A stretch of DNA of 64,000 bases. Origin: Bacilli bacterium. Its GTDB lineage: Bacteria > Bacillota_I > Bacilli_A > RF39 > UBA660. Of this stretch, positions 17,529 through 26,947 are shown piece after piece. The stretch lies in the NCBI GenBank assembly GCA_016283075.1, contig JAEEMF010000040.1, forward strand, positions 1 through 64,000, given 5' to 3'. The notes under the pieces were generated by a model. That model ran no database searches. It saw nothing but the letters and a program-made list of their open reading frames with translations, and was not told where the DNA came from. Position 1 is the stretch's first letter. Each line of letters starts with the position of its first letter. Made by a program: the position numbers and the translations under genes.

Positions 17529-19514
17529 ATGGATAACAAACTAGTGTCAATGATAAAAATGTTAGGTATAGATATGATAGATGTAGCAGGATCTGGACAT
17601 CCTGGAATTGTGCTTTCTTCAGCACCTATTATTTATACTATTTATTCAAGACACATGAATATAAATACAACTGATTCAAACTGGATTTCTAGAGATAGAT
17701 TTGTGCTTAGTGCAGGACATGGTTCAGCACTTCTTTATAGTACATTATTTTTAGCTGGATATGATATTGGTTCAGAAGATATTAAAAAATTTAGAAGATT
17801 AGGATATAAAACTCCAGGTCATCCTGAGTACGGAGTAACTCCAGGTGTAGATATGTCAACTGGCCCTCTTGGTCAAGGTTTTGCATCTAGTGTTGGTATG
17901 GCTATTGGAGAAAAAATGCTTGAATCAAAATTTGTTATTCCTGAATCTAGTAAATCACTTGCAGGTAAATCACTTATTAATTTTGATGTATACTGCTTAG
18001 TTGGTGATGGAGATTTAATGGAAGGAATAAGTTATGAGGCAGCAAGTTTAGCCGGAACTCTTAACTTAGATAATTTAATTGTATTATATGATTCAAATAA
18101 TATTAGTTTAGATGGTGATACTTCTAATACTTTTACTGAAAATGTTCTTGATAGATTTAAAGCTATGGGATGGTTTACTAAAAAAGTAATGGATGGTACT
18201 AATATTGAAGAAATAGATAAAGCTATATCAGATGGTAAAAAGTCAGGAAGACCTTCATTTATTGAAGTTAAAACTATTATTGGAAATGGTAGTGTTAATG
18301 CTGGTACTAGTAAAGTTCATGGTTCACCATTATCTAAAGATGATATTAAATCCTTAAAAGAAAGTTTAGGCTTTTCTAATACTCCATTCTATGTAGATAT
18401 GGATGCTGTAAAAGCATTTAGAGAAAAGATAAATGATAGAAGTGGTCGCAAATATGAAATGTGGGCTAGACTTTATAATGAATATAAGAATACTTTGGAT
18501 ATAAGAAATAGTGATAACTTAACTAAATTATTAAAAGGTGAGCAAATAGATTTATTAAAAGATAGATGGGTATTTAATAAAGAAGAAAAGAAAAGTGCTC
18601 GTGATATAAATGAAGAAATCATGCAAGAAATTGAAAAACAAGTATTTAACTTTGTTGGAGGAAGTGCTGATTTATCATCATCAACTAAGACAAGACTTAA
18701 AAATGCTAAAGATGTTAAAGATGAACATTTTGATGGAAAAAATATTTGGTTTGGTGTAAGAGAACATGCTATGGGGGCAATCCTAAATGGTCTTGCTTTA
18801 GTAGGATTTAAACCATTTGGTTCTACATTCTTATCATTCTCTGATTATATGAAACCAGCTATTAGAATGTCTGCACTTATGAATTTACCAGTAAATTATA
18901 TATTTACTCATGATTCTATTTTAATAGGACCTGATGGTCCAACACATCAACCTATAGAACAGTTAGTATCTCTTCGTAGTACTCCAAATCTAAATGTATT
19001 TAGACCTGCGGATGCTAATGAAATACTTGGATCTTGGAATATGATGCTTAATAGTACTTGTCCTAATGCACTTGTACTTTATAGACAAGATGGAATGCTT
19101 CTTGACAAAACTAATCCAGGTTTTGTTAAATTTGGAGCATACCCAGTAAGAAAAGAAAGAGAAAACTTACATGGTATTATAATTGCAACTGGTAGTGAAG
19201 TTAAAACTGCTGTTATGATAGCAGAACAACTTTATAATGAATATAGACTTGATCTTAGAGTAGTAAGTATGCCTTGTATGGAACTATTTGAAAAACAAGA
19301 TGAAAAATATAAAGCAATGCTTTTACCTCAAGGATATAAGACTATTGTTATAGAAGCAGGATCTTCATTCTCTTGGTATAAATATGTCTATAATGAAAAG
19401 TACTTAATTACTCTTGATAGATTCGGAGTAAGCGGTACTAAAAATGAAGTAGAAAAAGAAATGAATTTCTCTTTTGAACAAATAAAAGAAAGAATAATGG
19501 GACTATTTAGATAA
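17529..19514 (+). CDS. tkt: transketolase
   Basis: A 661-residue thiamine-diphosphate enzyme that moves two-carbon units in the non-oxidative pentose phosphate pathway. Marks: GSGHPG near the N-terminus, GPLGQGFASSVGMA, the ThDP/Mg motif GDGDLMEGISYEAASLAG with a distal Asn, and the central pyrimidine-domain glutamate in VREHAMG. The N-terminal helix is shorter and less canonical than in B. subtilis (KMLGIDMIDVAGSGHPG). Extended -10 TGATATAAT at 17495-17503. Transcribed alone, with a terminator over its stop codon. Confidence 0.95.
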   Translation: MDNKLVSMIKMLGIDMIDVAGSGHPGIVLSSAPIIYTIYSRHMNINTTDSNWISRDRFVLSAGHGSALLYSTLFLAGYDIGSEDIKKFRRLGYKTPGHPEYGVTPGVDMSTGPLGQGFASSVGMAIGEKMLESKFVIPESSKSLAGKSLINFDVYCLVGDGDLMEGISYEAASLAGTLNLDNLIVLYDSNNISLDGDTSNTFTENVLDRFKAMGWFTKKVMDGTNIEEIDKAISDGKKSGRPSFIEVKTIIGNGSVNAGTSKVHGSPLSKDDIKSLKESLGFSNTPFYVDMDAVKAFREKINDRSGRKYEMWARLYNEYKNTLDIRNSDNLTKLLKGEQIDLLKDRWVFNKEEKKSARDINEEIMQEIEKQVFNFVGGSADLSSSTKTRLKNAKDVKDEHFDGKNIWFGVREHAMGAILNGLALVGFKPFGSTFLSFSDYMKPAIRMSALMNLPVNYIFTHDSILIGPDGPTHQPIEQLVSLRSTPNLNVFRPADANEILGSWNMMLNSTCPNALVLYRQDGMLLDKTNPGFVKFGAYPVRKERENLHGIIIATGSEVKTAVMIAEQLYNEYRLDLRVVSMPCMELFEKQDEKYKAMLLPQGYKTIVIEAGSSFSWYKYVYNEKYLITLDRFGVSGTKNEVEKEMNFSFEQIKERIMGLFR

Positions 19515-19532
19515 TCTAAATAGTTTTTTTCT
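19502..19532 (+). terminator. intrinsic terminator of tkt
   Basis: ACTATTTAGAT (19502-19512) pairs with ATCTAAATAGT (19514-19524), followed by seven Ts. The loop is very tight, so the end pairs probably open. Confidence 0.75.
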
Positions 19533-19575
19533 TTATTTAAAATATGGTATAATTAATACAGTAGGAGGAAACGTT

Positions 19576-20472
19576 ATGGGATTATTTAATTTTAAGAAAA
19601 AAAAGATTGAAGAACCTATTAAAGTAGAAGTAACTAGTAAAGAATCTACTAATGAAGATAAGTTTTCTTTCTTATGCATTAATCTTGATAATGATGAATA
19701 CTCTTTTATAGTTAAATTAAATACAGAAGGCAAAATAACTGTTACTAAAGATTTAAATAAAGAAGAAATAGATGATTTATCTAAAGTAAGTGAAATAAAA
19801 GAATTAGTTAATAAGAACTTATCTAAACTAAAAGATTTAGTTACAAGAGTAAGTCCTAGTGCTAAAAAAGATAATATGATACAAGTAGAAATATCTAAAA
19901 ATAAATATGTACTTTTTAAAAATGATGATAATAGTGATTTAGATTTATTTTATGATATGATTATTCATGATTTAACAAAGATACTTGATATAAATAAGAG
20001 TTATTCTAATATAAAAAATAATATATCTTTTGAATATCCTAATAAATATGAAAAAATACCTACTGATGATTTAAGTAGGTATTGTTTACTAGGCAACTCT
20101 GATCCGCTACTTATGCTAAATGATTCAAATGGTAATATATTAACATTTGAAATACTTGATAATAAAGAAGGATTTGTAGATAAATTAATAAAAGAAATAT
20201 CAGAGTATCCAGAATATAAAAAATTAACTACTATGGATTTATCCAGTACTAATTTTGAAATAAGTAGTGTTATAGTAAACCATGTTAAAACTTCTAAAGT
20301 AGAAGCTATAAACTTTATTACTTATGATAATAAATGTATTATTTTTACATTTATGGTTGGTGGTGTTAATGAAGTAGATATAGATAATCTACTTAAAGAT
20401 AAGAAAATTATGGAAATGATGGCAATATTAAGTAGTTTTAAAATATTAGATGAAGATGCCATAAATGCTTGA
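19576..20472 (+). CDS. hypothetical cytosolic protein, two-part
   Basis: A 298-residue protein without membrane segments. After a lysine-rich start (MGLFNFKKKK) there are two mixed alpha/beta halves. The second half (about 155-295), beginning ISFEYPNKYEKIPTDD, is laid out like the PsbP/Mog1 fold seen in many Bacillota proteins, a weak resemblance. AGGAGG ribosome site; extended -10 TGGTATAAT at 19545-19553. It ends with a rare TGA stop just before yneF. No function can be assigned. Confidence 0.75.
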   Translation: MGLFNFKKKKIEEPIKVEVTSKESTNEDKFSFLCINLDNDEYSFIVKLNTEGKITVTKDLNKEEIDDLSKVSEIKELVNKNLSKLKDLVTRVSPSAKKDNMIQVEISKNKYVLFKNDDNSDLDLFYDMIIHDLTKILDINKSYSNIKNNISFEYPNKYEKIPTDDLSRYCLLGNSDPLLMLNDSNGNILTFEILDNKEGFVDKLIKEISEYPEYKKLTTMDLSSTNFEISSVIVNHVKTSKVEAINFITYDNKCIIFTFMVGGVNEVDIDNLLKDKKIMEMMAILSSFKILDEDAINA

Positions 20473-20520
20473 TAAATAAAGCAAAATCTAGTACAATTAG
20501 TTTTAGAGAGGAATGATATT

Positions 20521-20742
20521 ATGCCAGGCTGGCTATCAGATGTATTATATATATTATTTGGACTTGTAGTTGGAGCTTTAGCTGGTTTCTTTGGAGCAAG
20601 AGCATATATGAAAAAATATATGAAAAAGAATCCTCCAATTAATGAACAAATGATTAAAGCAATGATGACTCAAATGGGAAGAACTCCTAGTCAAAAACAA
20701 GTAAATCAAATGATGAAAGCAATGAATAAGTATATGGATTAA
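20521..20742 (+). CDS. yneF: YneF family small membrane protein (UPF0154)
   Basis: A 73-residue protein with one N-terminal membrane helix (about 6-28, LYILFGLVVGALAGFFGARAY), then the conserved tail KNPPINEQMIKAMMTQMGR and PSQKQVNQMMKAMN. This matches the YneF/UPF0154 family found across Bacillota and mollicutes; its role is unknown. GAGAGG ribosome site. Confidence 0.93.
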   Translation: MPGWLSDVLYILFGLVVGALAGFFGARAYMKKYMKKNPPINEQMIKAMMTQMGRTPSQKQVNQMMKAMNKYMD

Positions 20743-20759
20743 TTCATTGCTTTTTTTGT
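20716..20759 (+). terminator. intrinsic terminator of yneF
   Basis: AAAGCAATGAAT (20716-20727) pairs with ATTCATTGCTTT (20742-20753), followed by Ts. The left arm lies in the coding region. Confidence 0.8.
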
Positions 20760-20811
20760 TGATTAAATAACATTTTTCGTATATAATGTTAACGTGACAG
20801 GGAGGTCTATC

Positions 20812-21930
20812 ATGAAAATTAAATATGAATTATTATGTAATGATACTAAAACTAAAGCAAGACGTGGTAAACTCCATACTAATTATGGCAGTTTTGATAC
20901 ACCTATGTTTATGCCAGTCGGAACGCTTGCTAATGTTAAAACACTAACACCTGAACAAGTTAAAGCTTGTAATAGTGGGGTAATTCTATCTAATACATAT
21001 CATTTATGGCTTAGACCAGGAGAAGATGTAGTAGATAAAGCAGGTGGTCTTCATAAATTTATGAATTATGATGGACCAATACTTACTGACTCAGGAGGAT
21101 TCCAAGTATTCTCTTTAGCAAAACCAAAAGATATTACTGAAGAAGGAGTATTCTTTAAAAGTCATTTAGATGGTAAGAAGTTATTCCTAACTCCTGAAAT
21201 ATCAATTAATGTACAAAATAAACTTGATAGTGATATAGCTATGAGTTTTGATGAATGTATTCCTTATCCAGCTAGTTATGAATATGCTAAAGCATCTACT
21301 GAAAGAACACTTAGATGGGCTAAAAGAGGTAAAGATGTATTTAATAATGAAAGACAATCTTTATTTGGAATAGTTCAAGGTGGAGAATATACTGATTTAA
21401 GAGAATATAGTGCTAAAGAAACAGTTAAAATAGGTTTTGATGGTTATTCTATAGGAGGTACTTCTGTCGGAGAGGATAAACCTACTATGTATAAAATGAT
21501 TGAAGATGGTATAAGATATTTACCACTTGATAAACCAAGATATCTAATGGGAGTAGGAGATCCTATTGATATTATTGAAGGTGTAATTCGTGGTATTGAC
21601 ATGTTTGACTGCGTTCTTCCTACTAGACTTGCTAGACATGGTAATGCTTTTACTTTAGATGGAAAAATTAATTTAAAGAACTTAAAATTTAAAGAAGATT
21701 TTACTCCAATTAGTACTGAGTGTGATTGTTATACTTGTAAGAATTATACTAAATCATACTTAAGACACCTAATTACTTGTGATGAAAGTTTGGGTGGAAC
21801 ACTTTTATCTATACATAATATTAGATTCTTAATTAAACTTACTGAAGATTTAAGAAAAGCTATAGAAGAAGATAATATTTTAGAATATAGAGAAAACTTT
21901 ATTAATAGATACAAGAAAGAGACTAAATAA
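20812..21930 (+). CDS. tgt: queuine/preQ1 tRNA-guanine transglycosylase
   Basis: A 372-residue TIM-barrel enzyme that swaps guanine 34 for preQ1 in tRNAs with GUN anticodons. Marks: catalytic Asp in LTDSGGFQVFSL, GIVQGG, the second active Asp in MFDCVLPTRLARHG, and the zinc site CDCYTCKNYTKSYLRHL. ATG 20812 is preceded by GGGAGG; a GTG at 20794 lies upstream of that site. No queuosine synthesis genes (queA, queCDE) are adjacent. It converges on the kinase-like gene with an 8-base overlap. Confidence 0.96.
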   Translation: MKIKYELLCNDTKTKARRGKLHTNYGSFDTPMFMPVGTLANVKTLTPEQVKACNSGVILSNTYHLWLRPGEDVVDKAGGLHKFMNYDGPILTDSGGFQVFSLAKPKDITEEGVFFKSHLDGKKLFLTPEISINVQNKLDSDIAMSFDECIPYPASYEYAKASTERTLRWAKRGKDVFNNERQSLFGIVQGGEYTDLREYSAKETVKIGFDGYSIGGTSVGEDKPTMYKMIEDGIRYLPLDKPRYLMGVGDPIDIIEGVIRGIDMFDCVLPTRLARHGNAFTLDGKINLKNLKFKEDFTPISTECDCYTCKNYTKSYLRHLITCDESLGGTLLSIHNIRFLIKLTEDLRKAIEEDNILEYRENFINRYKKETK

Positions 21931-21948
21931 AAATTTTAGTCTCTTTTT
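21916..21948. terminator. shared bidirectional terminator, tgt and kinase-like gene
   Basis: AAAGAGACTAAA (21916-21927) pairs with TTTAGTCTCTTT, with A and T runs on both sides. The two genes overlap inside the hairpin. Confidence 0.8.
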
Positions 21949-22666
21949 GTAATTCTTTATCATCTATGATATATTTCTTTGAATAAATAGGATTTCTTAA
22001 TACTTTTTGAATTCTTCTATCTCTTTCTTCTAAAGAATCAAGATCAATATTATTAGCATATATAGCTTTATCTTTTTCTTCTTTACTATAATTCAAAAGA
22101 TAGAAAAGAGTTAATAAGTTAAAACTAAATATATCAATACCATTATCAATACATCTATTTTTTTCAAAGTATATATTAGAATAAACATTAAGCCATCCGG
22201 CATCATATTTACCTACTTTAAAACCATCTACATCACATAGTTTAACTTCATCTTTTTCATTTACTAATATATTAGCAGGTCTTAAGTCTGCTACAACTAT
22301 ATCTTTTTCATGAAGTTTTTCTATACCTTCTTTTAAAGAATGAAGTATACTTAATCTTCTATCAAATGAAGTTAATTCTTGTTTTGATAAAGCAGTAGAT
22401 TTAAAGTTTTCCATATAGTATCCGCAGCAGTATTCTTCATCATTTATATCATCAAAAGGTTTAGTTATATATGGATTATCTAAGTTACTAAGAATACGTA
22501 TTTTTTCTCTTTTATTATGGTCATATTTAAAAGGATAGTAGTATACTTTAAGAGCAATATCACTACTAACTTTACTCTTAGTATCATCTAAATATACTTT
22601 TGCTTCACAACCAGCACCTATTATTTTAAGATCTTCTATTTCACTTCTTTTATAATATAATTCCAT
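21923..22666 (-). CDS. eukaryotic-like protein kinase-fold protein
   Basis: A 247-residue protein with kinase subdomains: glycine-loop-like IIGAGCEAKVY (about 15-25), the ATP lysine in ALKVYYYP, a catalytic loop VVADLRPANILV (Asp and Asn kept, HRD written as VAD), and the Mg motif as CDVDGFKVG (DFG written as DVDG). It has no membrane helix and no PASTA repeats, so it is not PrkC. The C-lobe is short. It may phosphorylate a protein or a small molecule; the altered HRD and DFG leave activity uncertain. Transcribed alone. Confidence 0.8.
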   Translation of the reverse strand: MELYYKRSEIEDLKIIGAGCEAKVYLDDTKSKVSSDIALKVYYYPFKYDHNKREKIRILSNLDNPYITKPFDDINDEEYCCGYYMENFKSTALSKQELTSFDRRLSILHSLKEGIEKLHEKDIVVADLRPANILVNEKDEVKLCDVDGFKVGKYDAGWLNVYSNIYFEKNRCIDNGIDIFSFNLLTLFYLLNYSKEEKDKAIYANNIDLDSLEERDRRIQKVLRNPIYSKKYIIDDKELQKETKIFI

Positions 22667-22760
22667 ATATTTTCCCTCCGTAAGTAGTATTTTATTTTAC
22701 TAATAATTATTTGTCAAATTATTGCTATTATTTATTTAAAAGATTATACTTAATATATAA

Positions 22761-22811
22761 TATAGCACTATAAAAATATATTTTGCGTTATTAAATATAT
22801 TGTGCTATAAT
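22761..22811 (+). promoter_or_regulatory. promoter of the RNase J-like gene with a long-spaced inverted repeat
   Basis: TATAGCAC (22761-22768) and GTGCTATA (22802-22809) are exact inverted copies 33 bases apart. The right copy contains the extended -10 TGCTATAAT (22803-22811). This would suit looping or dimer binding by a repressor, or an RNA-independent DNA site. Role inferred. Confidence 0.4.
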
Positions 22812-22850
22812 TATCTAGGCTTTTTTAATTAATAAAAAGAAAGGAGAAAT

Positions 22851-24497
22851 ATGAGTAAAATAAAAATATTTGCTATGGGCGGATTAAATGACCTTGGTAA
22901 GAATATGTATGTCGTAGAAGTAGATAAAGACATATTTGTATTTGATGCCGGACTTAAATACGCAGATGATAAGATGTTAGGTGTTGATTATATTATTCCT
23001 AACTTTGATTATTTAAAAGATAATGTTAATCGTATTAAAGGTATATTTATCACTCATGGACATGAATTACAAATGGGAGCAGTTGCTGATATATTATCGG
23101 AAATTCCAAATTTAAAAATTTACGGTACTGCTTTCACACTTGATATATTAAAAGAAGAATTAAAACTTGAGGGAATAAGTACGGATAACTTAATAGAATT
23201 AAAACCTCATGTAAAAGTAAATTTTGGAGAAAATAGTATTTTCCCAATTAGTTTAACACACTCGGTACCAGATGCAGTTGGATATGTATTATATACAAAT
23301 GATGGAGCAATTTTCTATACTGGAAACTTTGCTTTTGATCCAACTATGATGGGTCCTTATAAAACAGATATCGGAAAACTTGCTTATGTAGGAAAACAAG
23401 GAGTACTATGTTTACTTAGTGAATCTGTATATGCTGAAAAGAAAGGATATACTTCACCACAACATAGATGTACTGAAGCATTCCGTGAAATAATAAGTAA
23501 AACTGATAAAAGAATATTATTTAATATCTTTGAATCACAACTATATCGTATTCAAGAATTATTTGATGTTCTAGAAAATACTGATAGAAGAGTTGTAATA
23601 ATGGGTAAAACTTTAGAAACTCTTATTCAGTCTTGTTTGGAAAAAGGATACTTAAAATTTGATAAAAATAAAATTGGTACTATAAGAGATGTTAATGTAG
23701 ATAACGTAATAGTTATTATTTCAGATGAAAGAGAAAAACCATTTTCTAACATTAAAAGAATTATTAGAGGTACAGATAAGTTTATTAAAATAAATAAGGA
23801 AGATACAGTAGTATTTGCTACTCAAGTATATGATGGTATGGAAAAAACTGCTGCAGATACTTATGATAGTTTAGCTAAACTTGGATGTAATATAAAAATA
23901 CTTTCTACTAAAAACTATTTATCACTACATGCTTCACAAGAAGACTTAATGCTTATGATTGACTTAATGAGACCTAAGTATTATTACCCTGTTATAGGAG
24001 AATATCGTCATCAAGTTAATAATGCTGAAGTAGCTAAAAAAGTTGGAATGAAAGAAGAAAATATTTTATTAAAACTTAATGGTGAAGTAGTAACTTTTGA
24101 AAATGGTAATTTAGTAGAAACAGATGAAAAAATAAAAATAGATGATATCTTAATAGATGGTAAAACAGTAGGAGATATAGGTGAAGCTGTTATTAAAGAT
24201 AGAGAAGCTTTATCAGATAATGGTATTGTTGTTGTAACAGCAACACTTGATAAAGCAACTAAGAAAGTCTTAGCAGGACCTGAAATTCTTACAAGAGGTT
24301 TTATCTATGTTAAAGATAATATAGATATTATTAAAGAAGCTGAAAAGATTTCTTTAGAAGTTATAAGTGAATATACTAAAGAAAACTATGTAGATTATAG
24401 TAAAGTAAAAAATGGTATACGTGATAAAGTAGGTAAATATTTATATGACCAAACTGAATGTAAACCAATGATTTTACTAGTTATTCAAGAGGTTTAA
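22851..24497 (+). CDS. RNase J family protein with degenerate catalytic site (RNase J2-like)
   Basis: A 548-residue metallo-beta-lactamase/beta-CASP protein, the length and layout of RNase J. The zinc motif is altered: THGHELQMGA in place of HxHxDH, GNFAFD in place of GDFxFD, and PVIGEYRH in place of PVHGEYRH, so several metal ligands are gone. The beta-CASP and C-terminal parts (ILTRGFIYVKDNIDI) are intact. In Bacillus, RNase J2 is similarly weak and acts as the partner of J1 in mRNA decay; the same role is inferred here. AAAGGAG ribosome site. Confidence 0.88.
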   Translation: MSKIKIFAMGGLNDLGKNMYVVEVDKDIFVFDAGLKYADDKMLGVDYIIPNFDYLKDNVNRIKGIFITHGHELQMGAVADILSEIPNLKIYGTAFTLDILKEELKLEGISTDNLIELKPHVKVNFGENSIFPISLTHSVPDAVGYVLYTNDGAIFYTGNFAFDPTMMGPYKTDIGKLAYVGKQGVLCLLSESVYAEKKGYTSPQHRCTEAFREIISKTDKRILFNIFESQLYRIQELFDVLENTDRRVVIMGKTLETLIQSCLEKGYLKFDKNKIGTIRDVNVDNVIVIISDEREKPFSNIKRIIRGTDKFIKINKEDTVVFATQVYDGMEKTAADTYDSLAKLGCNIKILSTKNYLSLHASQEDLMLMIDLMRPKYYYPVIGEYRHQVNNAEVAKKVGMKEENILLKLNGEVVTFENGNLVETDEKIKIDDILIDGKTVGDIGEAVIKDREALSDNGIVVVTATLDKATKKVLAGPEILTRGFIYVKDNIDIIKEAEKISLEVISEYTKENYVDYSKVKNGIRDKVGKYLYDQTECKPMILLVIQEV

Positions 24498-24512
24498 AAA
24501 ACCTCTTTTTTG
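24487..24512 (+). terminator. intrinsic terminator
   Basis: AAGAGGTTT pairs with AAACCTCTT around the stop codon, followed by Ts. Confidence 0.8.
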
Positions 24513-24542
24513 TGTTATACTCTAATTAATAGAGGTGATTAT

Positions 24543-24854
24543 ATGTTAGTAGATCAATTTGGTGGATCATGGAGTGTTATAGGAATTGGAATTATTATAA
24601 TAATACTATTTGTTGTGTTAGGATTCTTTAAAACAATATTTTCTATGGCATTTATTGGATTTTTAGTAAGTGCATACTCTTATTTTGTAAAAGACTGGTT
24701 AATAGGAGATTTAGTCCCTATATTAGCAGTAGTAGGATTTGTACTAAGTGTATCTGGATTTAGTAAATCTAGTGGTATTATTAGAAGAGTATTTGCAACT
24801 ATTGGTATAATTCTATCAATATGTTCGTTTCTTACTGTAATAGGAGTTATCTAA
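24543..24854 (+). CDS. hypothetical small integral membrane protein
   Basis: A 103-residue, almost wholly hydrophobic protein with three or four membrane helices (about 12-30, 32-50, 54-75, 82-102) and few charges. ATG 24543 has GAGGTGAT upstream; the promoter TGTTATACT (24513-24521) lies before it. No family recognised. It is a single-gene unit with its own terminator. Confidence 0.7.
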   Translation: MLVDQFGGSWSVIGIGIIIIILFVVLGFFKTIFSMAFIGFLVSAYSYFVKDWLIGDLVPILAVVGFVLSVSGFSKSSGIIRRVFATIGIILSICSFLTVIGVI

Positions 24855-24866
24855 CTCCTTTTTTTA
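24842..24866 (+). terminator. intrinsic terminator
   Basis: AGGAGTTA and TAACTCCT are separated by two bases and followed by a T run, overlapping the stop. Confidence 0.75.
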
Positions 24867-24919
24867 TTGAATTATATTTATATATATGTTATTATCATTA
24901 AGTGAAAAAAGGTGATATT

Positions 24920-26329
24920 ATGAAAAATTTACCAAATATGAAGGATGCAAGAAAAAGAACTAGCGAAACTAGTAAAGAAATTTTCTTATCTAATAATAAA
25001 TCTAATAAATATAAAGGTAATAAATATTATATAAGAACTTATGGATGTCAGATGAATGTTCATGATAGTGAGGAAATAAGTGCTAGACTTGAAAATCTAG
25101 GATTTATTAAAGTTGAAACTATAGAAGAAGCTGATATAGTAATACTAAATACTTGCGCAATAAGAGAAAACGCTCATGATAAACTATATGGATTCTTAGG
25201 TAGATGTAAACATGAAAAAGAAGCAAATAATCCAAATTTAATAATAGGTATTTGCGGATGTATGGCACAAGAAGAATCAGTCGTAAATGAGCTTATGAAA
25301 CATCATCCTTATGTAGATATAGTTTTTGGAACACATAATATGTTTGAACTAGAAGATATGCTTCTAAATAAGATGGATGAACAAGATATACGTGTTTATT
25401 CTAAAGAAGGAGAAGTATATGAAAATATAGAGTATAAAAGAGACTCTAATATTAAAGCATGGGTTAATATTCAGTATGGATGTGATAAATTCTGTACTTA
25501 CTGTATAGTTCCATATACAAGAGGTAAACAAAGAAGTAGACATTCTAAAGAAATACTTAAAGAAGTAGAATGTTTAGTAAAAAATGGTTATAAAGAAGTA
25601 ACACTTTTAGGACAAAATGTTAATGCTTATGGTAAAGATATAGATGATATAAGTTTTGCTAATCTTTTAGAAGAAGTAGCAAAAACAGGTATTCCTAGAG
25701 TTAGATTTGTTACTAGTCATCCATGGGATTTTTCAGATGATATGATTAGTACTATTGCTAAATATGATAATATAATGCCTTATATACATTTACCACTTCA
25801 ATCTGGATCTTCTAGAATACTTAAATTAATGGGTAGAAGATATACTAAAGAAGAATATATTACTTTATTTAATAAGATAAAAAATACTATTAAAAACGTT
25901 GCAATTACTACTGATATTATTGTAGGTTTCCCTGGTGAAACTGAAGAAGACTTTAATGAAACCTTAGAAGTAGTAAATACTTGTAAGTATGATGGAGCAT
26001 TCACATTTATATATTCTCCGAGAGAAAACACTCCTGCTGCAAAAATGGAAGATGATACTCCTTTAAAAGTTAAAGAAGATAGACTTCATAAATTAAATGA
26101 ACTTGTTAATAAATATTCTAAAGAAGCTAATTTAAAATATGATAATAAAGTAGTACCAGTACTTCTTGAGGGAGTAAGTGAAAAAGATGAAAATATGTTA
26201 ATGGGTTATACTGATACAATGAAACTTGTTAACGTAAAAGCAGATAAAAAATATATTGGTGAAATAGTAAATGTTAAAATTACTTCAGTAAAAAGCTGGA
26301 GTATGGACGGGGAAATGGTTAATGAATAA
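24920..26329 (+). CDS. miaB: tRNA-2-methylthio-N6-dimethylallyladenosine synthase
   Basis: A 469-residue radical-SAM methylthiotransferase acting on i6A37 of tRNA. N-terminal cluster-binding cysteines in YGCQMN, NTCAIRE and GICGCMAQE; radical SAM motif GCDKFCTYCIVPYTRG (about residue 195); C-terminal TRAM domain for tRNA binding (about 405-465). ATG 24920 follows AAGGTGAT; the upstream GTG at 24902 does not. The gene overlaps the next one by 8 bases. Confidence 0.95.
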   Translation: MKNLPNMKDARKRTSETSKEIFLSNNKSNKYKGNKYYIRTYGCQMNVHDSEEISARLENLGFIKVETIEEADIVILNTCAIRENAHDKLYGFLGRCKHEKEANNPNLIIGICGCMAQEESVVNELMKHHPYVDIVFGTHNMFELEDMLLNKMDEQDIRVYSKEGEVYENIEYKRDSNIKAWVNIQYGCDKFCTYCIVPYTRGKQRSRHSKEILKEVECLVKNGYKEVTLLGQNVNAYGKDIDDISFANLLEEVAKTGIPRVRFVTSHPWDFSDDMISTIAKYDNIMPYIHLPLQSGSSRILKLMGRRYTKEEYITLFNKIKNTIKNVAITTDIIVGFPGETEEDFNETLEVVNTCKYDGAFTFIYSPRENTPAAKMEDDTPLKVKEDRLHKLNELVNKYSKEANLKYDNKVVPVLLEGVSEKDENMLMGYTDTMKLVNVKADKKYIGEIVNVKITSVKSWSMDGEMVNE

Positions 26330-26933
26330 AATATCTGATAAAGAAAAAGTAGAAACATTTAGAAACTATGCACTTAATATGCCAGGTGAAAGTTTATCAT
26401 TTGGTGATAAAGGTGAAATTGAGTTTATTTATTCTGAACCACAAGAATATAAATTATTTAATCCTGGTTTGAATATTTTAGTCTCAAGAAATTTTACTGA
26501 TATATCAAGTTATTCTATTACTAAAGATGACGAAACTATTTCAGTACAAGGTTCAGAAGAATTAATGGATTCTCTTCTATTTGATTTACTTTTAGAAATG
26601 TATAATAAATTAGATGAATACAATTTAAAAGATTCGTGCATTAAAACTGAGTTTGGTTTAATGGAAAGAAAAGATTTTGGTTCATTTAAAAAAGATTTAT
26701 CACAAATTGATTTTTTCATTGAAAGTAATAGTGAAAAGTTATTAAACTTATCTATAAAAATATATGGTTCTCCTATTTATATAGCTAGAACTTTTACAAA
26801 TATTTGCTTACTTTATAAGAGAGTTGCAATAGAAACAGGAAGAAATAAATTAGATGAACTTTTAGAAAGTGAATCATTTGATTCTAAAGTAAAATTAAAA
26901 GCAAGACCAAAAAATGATAAAAAGGAAGATTAA
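26322..26933 (+). CDS. hypothetical protein downstream of miaB
   Basis: A 203-residue soluble protein with mixed alpha/beta pattern, one short cysteine-containing segment (DSCIKTEF) and a basic C-terminus (KLKARPKNDKKED). It is translationally coupled to miaB by an 8-base overlap, so the two are made together; nothing in the sequence ties it to tRNA modification. No family recognised. Confidence 0.7.
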   Translation: MNKISDKEKVETFRNYALNMPGESLSFGDKGEIEFIYSEPQEYKLFNPGLNILVSRNFTDISSYSITKDDETISVQGSEELMDSLLFDLLLEMYNKLDEYNLKDSCIKTEFGLMERKDFGSFKKDLSQIDFFIESNSEKLLNLSIKIYGSPIYIARTFTNICLLYKRVAIETGRNKLDELLESESFDSKVKLKARPKNDKKED

Positions 26934-26947
26934 ATCTTCCTTTTTTG
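26919..26947 (+). terminator. intrinsic terminator
   Basis: AAAAGGAAGAT and ATCTTCCTTTT enclose the stop codon and are followed by Ts. Confidence 0.85.
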
